A stretch of 5,376 nt of DNA from Pseudomonadota bacterium (lineage in GTDB: Bacteria; Myxococcota_A; Bradymonadia; UBA4248). Both the position numbers and the translations under genes were made by a program. Positions 1-4,876 of the stretch are shown piece by piece. Below the pieces are notes generated by a model that was given only the letters and a program-made list of their open reading frames with translations, searched no databases and was not told where the DNA came from. Where the stretch lies: positions 1 to 5,376 of the forward strand of contig WQTY01000178.1 in assembly GCA_009786045.1 (NCBI GenBank), in the 5' to 3' direction. Positions within the stretch are counted from its first letter, which is position 1; each line of letters opens with the position of its first letter.

Positions 1-459
1 GAAGTCATCAAAAAACTCATGCAGGAAGACAACTATCTCCCCCCAAAAATAAAAATTGAACTCTCAGCCAACCACCCCACCATCGATCAAACGAGCATCA
101 GGCGCGCCTTCATCTTCGCCGAAACGTCTGTCCAGAGATGCTACGTCAACGCCCTTGCAACGTCCCCGGAACTCGCCGGAAATGCCACCATCTCCCTGAC
201 ACTCGACCCAAATGCCGCCCTGCAGTCTCAAACCATCGATTCAGACATGCAGGACGCCACGTTCATCGACTGCCTGCAAATGGCTGTCAAAAACATCCGC
301 TTCCCCCAAAACGACAAACATCAAAACGCAACCATTCAGTTCTCCCTCAGTTTTTCCTCTGAACCTGCCCCATCTATCGAAGAAATCCTCAAACTCAATG
401 ATGACCATGGGCACGACCACCATCACGGCCACGATCACCATCATGGTCACCAGCACTAA
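1..459 (+). CDS. AgmX/PglI C-terminal domain protein with His-rich tail (3' part)
   Basis: The frame is open to the first base of the window, and the ATG at 19 has no Shine-Dalgarno, so this is probably the 3' part of a longer gene; 152 codons are visible. Numbering from codon 1, residues about 27-117 match the AgmX/PglI C-terminal domain pattern of Myxococcota and relatives: a helix ending in QRCY (Cys47), then SPELAGNATISLTLDP, then a second Cys (FIDCLQ, Cys91) and the RFPQ that takes the place of the usual W-x-FP. In that family the domain resembles a TonB C-terminal fold and often ends periplasmic or gliding/adhesion-related proteins; its exact function is poorly known. The two Cys could form a disulfide. 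The last 19 residues contain 11 His, with GHDHHH twice, suggesting binding of Ni, Zn or Cu. It probably shares an operon with the gene that starts 6 bases after its stop. The domain assignment is by pattern only. Confidence 0.72.
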   Translation, partial: EVIKKLMQEDNYLPPKIKIELSANHPTIDQTSIRRAFIFAETSVQRCYVNALATSPELAGNATISLTLDPNAALQSQTIDSDMQDATFIDCLQMAVKNIRFPQNDKHQNATIQFSLSFSSEPAPSIEEILKLNDDHGHDHHHGHDHHHGHQH

Positions 460-465
460 ATTCCC

Positions 466-1302
466 ATGCCTCTCTGCACGCCCAGGACAGCATTGGGTGT
501 CATGGCGCTTTTCGCGCTTCTGTTCCTCGCCTGCAGCGCCAAAAACATCCACTGGCACCACGATTTTCACATGGCACAAGATGGCGGACACTGCGCCGCC
601 TTCCTGGCACTCGCTCAAACAGCGCCAACGACGCCACTGCGCGACGAAGCCTACACACAGGCCGCTCTGTGCGAAATCAACCAGCACCGCGACAGCCTGG
701 CATGGCAGCACGCCGGCAAACTTTCCGAACAAAACAGCGATCTGAAAGCAGGCATTCACTGGGCTGTCCTGCGCCGTGACCAGGCGCTGCTGTCTGTCCG
801 CGAACGACAGGCATACGCGATCGACATCATCGCACTTGCCCCAGATGCCTCCGCCGCCCACCATGCTCTGGCTCTGCTCCAAAATGACTGTACACAAAAG
901 TCCCCACCTGACACGGACGCACTCCAGACGGCCATCCTGCGTCTCCAAAACCAAACGCCCGAACAGCAACAAATGGCTTGCCGCATCCACCGGGCCATCT
1001 ATGACTGCCGCGAAAAGGTCGAATCCACACCGGCGCATATCGACGAAACCATCCTCACAAAGTGTTGGCACACCGACCACTATCCGGCACTTCTCTTCCA
1101 AATGGCCCGGTTTGAACTGCACCACTGCCAATGCGAAGCTGCCAAAAGCCGGCTCCAATTCCTGGCACAGGCAACCAATGACGACTGGCTCCTAAACCTG
1201 GGCGTTCACCGTTATGTCGACCGCGCACGGCAAGCACTCGCGCGAGCCGTACCCCAATGCCATGCGCAATGCCCGCCCGGGGAAACCCATCCCCAACACT
1301 GA
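466..1302 (+). CDS. Exported or lipoprotein-like Cys/His-rich protein, unknown function
   Basis: I do not recognise this 278-aa protein. It starts with a positively charged tip (Arg7) and a hydrophobic stretch (ALGVMALFALLFLA, 9-22) followed by Cys23. This could be a lipoprotein signal with a non-canonical lipobox (FLAC), or a plain signal peptide or anchor. The ATG at 466 was preferred over Met13 (502) because only the longer form has the charged N-terminus; neither has a good Shine-Dalgarno. The rest looks mainly helical and could be a divergent TPR-like solenoid, but no repeat is clear. It is unusually rich in metal- or disulfide-forming residues: 12 Cys and 20 His, including HHCQC (219-223), CHAQC (264-269) and an HWHHDFH cluster just after the signal. 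It starts 6 bases after the upstream stop, so the two are likely co-transcribed and perhaps translationally coupled. Base use is C-rich, unlike the tail genes downstream. Confidence 0.72.
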   Translation: MPLCTPRTALGVMALFALLFLACSAKNIHWHHDFHMAQDGGHCAAFLALAQTAPTTPLRDEAYTQAALCEINQHRDSLAWQHAGKLSEQNSDLKAGIHWAVLRRDQALLSVRERQAYAIDIIALAPDASAAHHALALLQNDCTQKSPPDTDALQTAILRLQNQTPEQQQMACRIHRAIYDCREKVESTPAHIDETILTKCWHTDHYPALLFQMARFELHHCQCEAAKSRLQFLAQATNDDWLLNLGVHRYVDRARQALARAVPQCHAQCPPGETHPQH

Positions 1303-1912
1303 GCTGCGCATGAACTATGTCCCACAGCTTTTCAGGCCGGGGTTTCTGGACCCCACGCATAGAGGCATGTAAACACGCGGACCGGCACTTCGCAAAATAC
1401 TGTACGTCATGGAAGTACCCAGAGGAGACGATTGTCCCCATCCAACCCATACCCAGCATCCCAAATATGAACGCCCCCCCTGATACTTCAAGCACATTTT
1501 GCCATGCCTGTGCATCGCTTCCAGACCATCTCCACACACGCTGATCCGCCCGGTGCCCACTCAAGACCCCAGCCACCCCAACACCTTAATGCCGTGCTTC
1601 CACGTAAATCATGCCCAAGAGAGGTCTCCAGGCCTCAGTCAGGGCGAATCGCACTTGGCGACTTTAATCCCCGCCTGGGACATTTTATGCCCCTTCCACA
1701 AACGCCAGAGAAAATTTGAGGAACCTGAATAGCGCTTAAAATCAGGACTTTCAGAGCTTATTCCTGCAACACACAAATCAAATCTGTTTTGGTATGGCAG
1801 TTGCAATAGTATTCTGCAGCACACAACTTTATGTGGGGTTTAGAGTCCCATGGGGTGTGCAGTTGAGGGAATTTAATCGCGTTCCCCAGTGAAACTCGTT
1901 GACAGTTTGGGT

Positions 1913-1942
1913 TTGATAAGTTACTTACGCTACTGCTTAAAT
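1913..1942 (+). promoter_or_regulatory. Putative sigma70-like promoter of the tail operon
   Basis: A -35-like TTGATA (1913-1918) and a -10-like TTAAAT (1937-1942) are separated by 18 bases, which would put the transcript start near 1949, about 50 bases before the GTG of the first tail gene. A perfect TTGACA lies at 1899-1904 but has no good -10 at standard spacing, and a GATAAT at 1967-1972 has no good -35. The promoter is therefore a best guess from consensus matching. Confidence 0.35.
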
Positions 1943-1948
1943 AAGTAA
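1917..1948. promoter_or_regulatory. Putative operator: inverted TAAGT half-sites around the -10
   Basis: TTACTTA (1921-1927) is the exact inverted repeat of TAAGTAA (1942-1948), with 14 bases between. A further TAAGT at 1917-1921 makes a tight TAAGT-T-ACTTA palindrome at 1917-1927. The arms lie in the spacer and touch the candidate -10, the position expected of a repressor site. The repeats are seen directly; binding by a regulator is inferred. Confidence 0.35.
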
Positions 1949-1955
1949 GGGGCTC

Positions 1956-1979
1956 TGTCACTATACGATAATGGTGACA
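1956..1979 (+). repeat. Inverted repeat TGTCAC/GTGACA in the leader before the first tail gene
   Basis: TGTCAC (1956-1961) and GTGACA (1974-1979) form a perfect 6-bp inverted repeat around a 12-base A+T-rich centre, ending 7 bases before the Shine-Dalgarno of the first tail gene. It could be an operator or a small RNA hairpin near the ribosome binding site. There is no T-run, so it is not a terminator. Confidence 0.4.
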
Positions 1980-1998
1980 CCTCGCTAGGGAGAGCAAA

Positions 1999-2607
1999 GT
2001 GGGTCAGTTCGAGGTAATCAAGGACGTGAGTGCAACGTTGCAGAAGCTTCTGGAAACCAGTTTAAAAAACGCTGGTTACAAGGATGTTGAGCTGTATACG
2101 ACGATACCCACGGAAGAAAATATCAAGAAGCTTCCGGCTTTATCTCTCTTTCTCAGTGCTGTTTGTGTGGATCCCATCGTACGCGAAAGGGGTCAGAAGC
2201 TCATCAGTGTGAGCGAGGAATCCGGTGAGGTAGTTGAGTATTCCATGGATCCTTCTCTCTTGTTGAAGTTGTACTATACGATTTCAGCCTGGGGAAAGAC
2301 ACCGCAGGAAGAGCATGTCTTATTGGCACTTGCCATCAAGGTGTTTTACGAGCATCCGGAGATTGGCGAGGGTATGCTTCAGGGGTATTCGTTCAGGCAG
2401 CGCGAAATTATCGCATTGAGGCCGGTCGAAGAGCCGAAGTTTGGCTACGAGGAGACGATGTCCTTCTGGAGGAGCATGGGCGAGAAAGTGAGGCCGGCCG
2501 CACAGTTTTGTGTCTGGACTTACCTCGACAGTGATCGCAGGAGTGATCCAGTGAGACGAACCTTTGAGCGCTCGTTGGGGCTCTCTGGCCAAGGCAAACG
2601 TAAGTAG
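1999..2607 (+). CDS. DUF4255/Pvc16-like tail cap (terminator) protein
   Basis: This 202-aa protein matches the pattern of the DUF4255 family (Pvc16 N-terminal domain). In PVC- and Afp-type contractile injection systems that protein caps the distal end of tube and sheath. Visible family features are an N-terminal helix (VIKDVSATLQKLLE), a strand ALSLFLSAV (47-55), LLLKLYYTISAWG (87-99) followed by EEHVLLALAIKVFYEHP (104-120), and the late FWRSMGEKVRP...VWTYLDS block (156-178). About 200 residues is normal for the family. The start is GTG with a good Shine-Dalgarno, AGGGAG (1987-1992), 6 bases upstream. The C-terminus is basic (GKRK). It is the first gene of a three-gene module, with the sheath gene following after a 100-base gap. 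A phage-derived tailocin is a less likely alternative, because DUF4255 is typical of eCIS. Confidence 0.82.
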   Translation: MGQFEVIKDVSATLQKLLETSLKNAGYKDVELYTTIPTEENIKKLPALSLFLSAVCVDPIVRERGQKLISVSEESGEVVEYSMDPSLLLKLYYTISAWGKTPQEEHVLLALAIKVFYEHPEIGEGMLQGYSFRQREIIALRPVEEPKFGYEETMSFWRSMGEKVRPAAQFCVWTYLDSDRRSDPVRRTFERSLGLSGQGKRK

Positions 2608-2615
2608 TTTTCAAG

Positions 2616-2629
2616 GCGCTGCTCAGCGC
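2616..2629 (+). repeat. Small hairpin in the cap-sheath intergenic gap
   Basis: GCGCT (2616-2620) and AGCGC (2625-2629) form a 5-bp G+C-rich stem with a GCTC loop, 8 bases after the cap gene stop. It has no T-run. It might act as an mRNA-stability or processing element separating a weakly and a strongly expressed gene, but it could also be chance. Confidence 0.3.
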
Positions 2630-2707
2630 GGAGACGTGGCAGGGGATGGTTCTCTGCCTGGTTTATCAACCCCGGTGTTAATTCACAGGAAGGAAGCAGG
2701 AGATCTC

Positions 2708-3883
2708 ATGGCAACGACGTATTTGTCACCAGGTGTTTATGTTGAGGAAGTGGATCGTGGTACGAAGCCCATTGAGGCGGTTGGCACGAACACGTTGGCA
2801 TTCTTGGGTGAGTGCTCAGTAGGCCCGGTGAACGAGCCGATCCTTTGCACGAACTGGAGCCAGTTCACGAAGAACTTTGGCGATTTCCAAAACAGTGAGT
2901 ATCTTGCGCACGCGGTGTATGGTTTCTTTAACAACGGTGGCGGACGCGCTTATGTCGTGAACGTTGGCCAGTGGGATGCTGAGCTGAGTGTTGACCCTGA
3001 TGGTGAGAAGATTGCCAGCCGTGCGGCACTTTACATTGGCAAGGACAACGGCCCCGGTGCCCGTTCCGGTCTCAAGCTTCTTGAGGAAATTGATGACATT
3101 TCTTTGCTTTGTGCCCCCGGCCAGACAGATCCTGCGATTCAGGATGCGGTTTTGAGCCATTGTGAGAACATGAAGTATCGTTTTGCCATTCTCGACAGTC
3201 CTGAGACGATCGAGAAGGGTGGTGTCGACAGGCTTCCGAAGCCTCGCGATTCGAAGTACGGCGCGTATTACTTCCCCTGGGTCGAGGTCTATGATCCCCA
3301 GAAGGGCAACATTTTCCAGCCGCCATCGGGCTACATGGCCGGTATTTATGCTCGCAGCGATACCGAACGCGGTGTTCACAAGGCACCCGCCAACGAACTC
3401 GTTCGTGGCGCACTTGGGCTGAAGTACAATGTGACGAAGGGTGAGCAGGACATTCTCAACCCGAAAGGCATCAACTGCATTCGCACGTTCCGCAATCGCG
3501 GCATTCGCGTTTGGGGTGCCCGCACGATTTCGAGCGATCCGTCATGGCGTTATGTCAACGTTCGCCGTCTCTTCAACATGGTCGAGCAGTCAATCGAGAA
3601 CGGCACACAGTGGGTCGTGTTCGAGCCCAACGATCACCGTCTCTGGAAGCGCGTTGAGCGCACCATTACCGCTTTCCTTCTCCGCATTTGGCGCACAGGT
3701 GCCTTCCTGGGACAGACCCCCGAGCAGGCTTTCTATGTCAAGTGTGATGAGGAGACCAATCCTCCCGAGGTTATTGATGCCGGTCAGCTCGTCTGCGAAG
3801 TCGGTATCTGCCCTGTGAAGCCGGCTGAGTTTGTCATCTTCCGTATCGGTCAGATGGCCTCCGGCGGCGACGTTTCCGAATAA
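2708..3883 (+). CDS. Contractile tail sheath protein (eCIS/phage-like)
   Basis: This 391-aa protein is the sheath subunit that polymerises around the inner tube and contracts to drive it into a target. The N-terminus has the hallmark LSPGVYVEEVDRG (6-18). FFNNGGGRAYVV follows at 73-84, then ERGVHKAPAN (220-229). The conserved C-terminal sheath domain has INCIRTFRNRGIRVWGARTI (255-274), WRYVNVRRLF (280-289) and FEPND..LW (305-313). It is close in size to PVC/Afp-type sheaths, and is one chain rather than the split TssB/TssC pair of type VI systems. The ATG at 2708 is chosen because AGGAG (2698-2702) lies 5 bases upstream within a purine-rich AGGAAGGAAGCAGGAG tract, implying strong translation. 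The frame is open back to about 2564, but that extension overlaps the cap gene and looks non-coding. The tube gene follows. Confidence 0.95.
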   Translation: MATTYLSPGVYVEEVDRGTKPIEAVGTNTLAFLGECSVGPVNEPILCTNWSQFTKNFGDFQNSEYLAHAVYGFFNNGGGRAYVVNVGQWDAELSVDPDGEKIASRAALYIGKDNGPGARSGLKLLEEIDDISLLCAPGQTDPAIQDAVLSHCENMKYRFAILDSPETIEKGGVDRLPKPRDSKYGAYYFPWVEVYDPQKGNIFQPPSGYMAGIYARSDTERGVHKAPANELVRGALGLKYNVTKGEQDILNPKGINCIRTFRNRGIRVWGARTISSDPSWRYVNVRRLFNMVEQSIENGTQWVVFEPNDHRLWKRVERTITAFLLRIWRTGAFLGQTPEQAFYVKCDEETNPPEVIDAGQLVCEVGICPVKPAEFVIFRIGQMASGGDVSE

Positions 3884-3926
3884 TCGTCTTTGTTTGTAGT
3901 CGTTTCCTTGGCGTCGTGTCGGCGCT

Positions 3927-4005
3927 GAGGAGACAGTGGATGTCTGTTGGTTTCCCTCTGGTTGGGGAGCTGGCTTTGCTTAAGAAGGAGAGAAGTTATG
4001 CCTAG
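3927..4005 (+). CDS. Putative 21-codon leader peptide overlapping the tail tube start
   Basis: An ATG at 3940 preceded by GAGGAG (3927-3932, spacing 7; included in the range) opens a 21-codon frame, MSVGFPLVGELALLKKERSYA, ending in TAG at 4003-4005. The stop lies just past the tube ATG at 3998, giving an 8-base out-of-frame overlap. The frame runs through the tube gene's own Shine-Dalgarno. This is the layout of translational coupling: ribosomes finishing the leader could re-initiate on the tube gene. The Shine-Dalgarno and overlap are seen directly; translation of the peptide is inferred and could be chance. Confidence 0.4.
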
Positions 4006-4432
4006 TCGTCGTTCTGATTTGGATCATGTTGGTTCTTACAACTTTAGAGTTGAGATCGGCGGTGTCACTGCTGGTTTCTTCAAGGGCGTCGATGGAATCA
4101 ATGCCGAACTGGAAGTCATTGAGTTCCAGGATGGTGATGATTTGACGCTGCGCAAGCGTCCCGGTCGTGCCAAGTTCGGCGATGTCACCCTCAAGAAGGG
4201 CTACATCGTGACGGCTGACCTCCAGAACTGGTGGAAACAAGCTCGCGAAGGTCAGTATGTCCGCCGCGACATCTCCATCATTCTGAATGACAATGCCGGC
4301 AACGCGCTTCGCACGTGGTTCCTCTATGGCTGCTGGCCGAAAAACTGGAAGATCAGCGCCCTCGATGGTAAGGGCAATGACGTTGTGACCGAAGAGATCA
4401 CCTTCGTCGTCGAAGATCTCCAGATCGGTTAA
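3998..4432 (+). CDS. Contractile tail tube protein (T4 gp19-like family)
   Basis: This 144-aa protein is the inner tube subunit; hexameric rings stack to form the tube that carries cargo and is pushed through the target envelope. The sequence follows the eCIS/phage tube pattern: YNFRVEIGG (14-22), GFFKGVDGI (26-34), EVIEFQDGDD (39-48), LRKRPGRAKFGDVTLKKG (51-68), then WWKQAR (78-83) and a C-terminal WFLYGCWPKNWKISALDGKGN (107-127) followed by EEITFVVEDL. About 145 residues is normal for Pvc1/Afp1-type tubes. The start at 3998 has AAGGAG (3985-3990) 7 bases upstream; a TTG at 3947 in the same frame lacks support. It lies 114 bases after the sheath stop, with a small overlapping ORF in the gap. 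It is the last gene of the module, followed at once by tandem hairpins. Confidence 0.93.
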   Translation: MPSRRSDLDHVGSYNFRVEIGGVTAGFFKGVDGINAELEVIEFQDGDDLTLRKRPGRAKFGDVTLKKGYIVTADLQNWWKQAREGQYVRRDISIILNDNAGNALRTWFLYGCWPKNWKISALDGKGNDVVTEEITFVVEDLQIG

Positions 4433-4441
4433 TTCAGAATT

Positions 4442-4459
4442 CTCCCTTCGGGGAGTTTT
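4442..4459 (+). terminator. First terminator-like hairpin after the tube gene
   Basis: CTCCC (4442-4446) and GGGAG (4451-4455) enclose a TTCG loop, giving the very stable C(UUCG)G tetraloop, followed by four T (4456-4459). It begins 9 bases after the tube stop. The short stem and T-run suggest partial termination or 3'-end protection. Confidence 0.6.
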
Positions 4460-4462
4460 CTT

Positions 4463-4499
4463 CGCGAGGGCAGGATTTCCTGCCCTCGCGTCGTTTTTG
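4463..4499 (+). terminator. Strong intrinsic terminator of the tail operon
   Basis: A perfect 12-bp G+C-rich stem (CGCGAGGGCAGG 4463-4474 with CCTGCCCTCGCG 4479-4490) has an ATTT loop and is followed by TCGTTTTTG. The T-run is only on the plus-strand side, so it should end transcription arriving from the tail genes. Together with the preceding hairpin it marks the end of the operon. Confidence 0.88.
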
Positions 4500-4503
4500 C
4501 ACC

Positions 4504-4533
4504 TTGCCATGCCTGGATGACCTGGGCTATAGC
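4504..4533 (+). promoter_or_regulatory. Possible promoter downstream of the terminator
   Basis: TTGCCA (4504-4509) and TATAGC (4528-4533), spaced 18 bases apart, resemble -35 and -10 boxes. If used, transcription would begin near 4540, run through the hairpin-rich stretch and reach the gene at 4877 with a leader of about 340 bases. Consensus matching only. Confidence 0.25.
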
Positions 4534-4655
4534 ATTTTCGGCTTAAGTGACGACACAAGCAGACAGCGTTTCTTCTGCTTGCAAGACAAGGTATGTTGCC
4601 ACAAACAATAACATTTTGTCTTCACCTACAAGCAATGCGCAACATTGCAGGGGGT

Positions 4656-4677
4656 GTGGGGGAACAAGTTCCCCCAC
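4656..4677. repeat. Perfect 10-bp inverted repeat, 2-base spacer
   Basis: GTGGGGGAAC (4656-4665) and GTTCCCCCAC (4668-4677) are exact inverted copies around AA. It is preceded immediately by the 6-bp hairpin at 4632-4648. It could be a palindromic protein-binding site, a cruciform or an intergenic REP-like unit; there is no T-run on either side. Confidence 0.75.
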
Positions 4678-4737
4678 GTAAACAAGAAAACTCAAAATGC
4701 TCTAAAAGTGCATTTAAAAGTTTGCTATTCCTGAGCG

Positions 4738-4843
4738 GGCGTTGCGGGCCGGCGCTTGAGGCCCGCATGGGGGGTAGGCGCGTATCGGCATGCGGGCTGC
4801 CGCATGCCGATAGCGACGCAGGGGGGCGACGCCCCCCAACGCC
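4738..4843. repeat. G+C-rich multi-hairpin block (REP-like or structured RNA)
   Basis: An outer 7-bp stem (GGCGTTG 4738-4744 with CAACGCC 4837-4843) encloses three hairpins. These are TGCGGGCC/GGCCCGCA (4743-4750, 4760-4767), a perfect 13-bp stem TATCGGCATGCGG/CCGCATGCCGATA with a GCTG loop (4783-4812), and GGGGGGC/GCCCCCC with a GAC loop (4821-4837). The outer stem shares one or two bases with the first and last hairpins, so a few pairs must compete. The layout resembles a REP/BIME-type repeat or a cloverleaf-like RNA. Confidence 0.65.
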
Positions 4844-4876
4844 AGATTCTGAAGCTGATTCATTCCAGGCATTATC

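Larger units (their letters stand above)
1303..1998. other. Gene-poor intergenic region (~700 bp)
   Basis: I see no credible gene here. The longest open frames on both strands (for example 1317-1544 plus and 1055-1576 minus) have low-complexity or antisense-like translations and no convincing ribosome binding sites. The left part, to about 1640, keeps the C-rich composition of the upstream genes; from about 1700 the DNA becomes more A+T-rich up to the tail operon. A weak hairpin (AGCTG 1302-1306 with CAGCT 1325-1329, then four T) just after the stop could be a poor terminator. The right end carries the putative promoter and operator of the tail operon. Confidence 0.6.
4491..4876. other. Gene-free, hairpin-dense intergenic region
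   Basis: No credible gene lies here; open frames on both strands are low-complexity shadows. The stretch instead holds a series of stem-loops: CAAGCAGA/TCTGCTTG (4556-4563, 4574-4581), GCAATG/CATTGC (4632-4637, 4643-4648), a 10-bp palindrome at 4656-4677, an imperfect A+T-rich hairpin at 4688-4723, and the G+C-rich block at 4738-4843. It may be a long structured leader of the downstream gene, a small RNA gene, or a REP-like repeat. Confidence 0.6.

Noticed and set aside
241..1158. Long minus-strand open frame of 305 codons opposite the first two genes
   Set aside because: Its translation is Val/Cys/Gly-rich antisense-like text, it spans two plus-strand genes, and the plus strand encodes a recognisable AgmX/PglI domain and a signal sequence.
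1302..1332. Terminator after the Cys/His-rich gene
   Set aside because: The stem is only 5 bp with an 18-base loop and four T; too weak to call.
1055..1576. Minus-strand gene of 173 codons reaching into the intergenic region
   Set aside because: Half lies antisense to a supported gene, the translation is Gly/Arg/Trp-rich without domain features, and no ribosome binding site is evident.
2646..2681. 12-codon ORF (ATG 2646) in the cap-sheath gap as a second leader peptide
   Set aside because: Its only nearby Shine-Dalgarno-like bases abut the ATG with no spacing, and it ends 26 bases before the sheath start with no overlap.
2564..2707. In-frame N-terminal extension of the sheath gene from a TTG codon
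   Set aside because: It overlaps the cap gene, lacks a ribosome binding site and has no sheath similarity; the ATG at 2708 has a strong Shine-Dalgarno and opens directly onto LSPGVYVEEV.
1999..4432. Type VI secretion system or intact prophage
   Set aside because: The sheath is one 391-aa chain rather than a TssB/TssC pair, a DUF4255 protein is present, and no capsid, portal, integrase or lysis gene is visible.
4463..4845. CRISPR array
   Set aside because: The repeats are different hairpins, not identical direct repeats with regular spacers.
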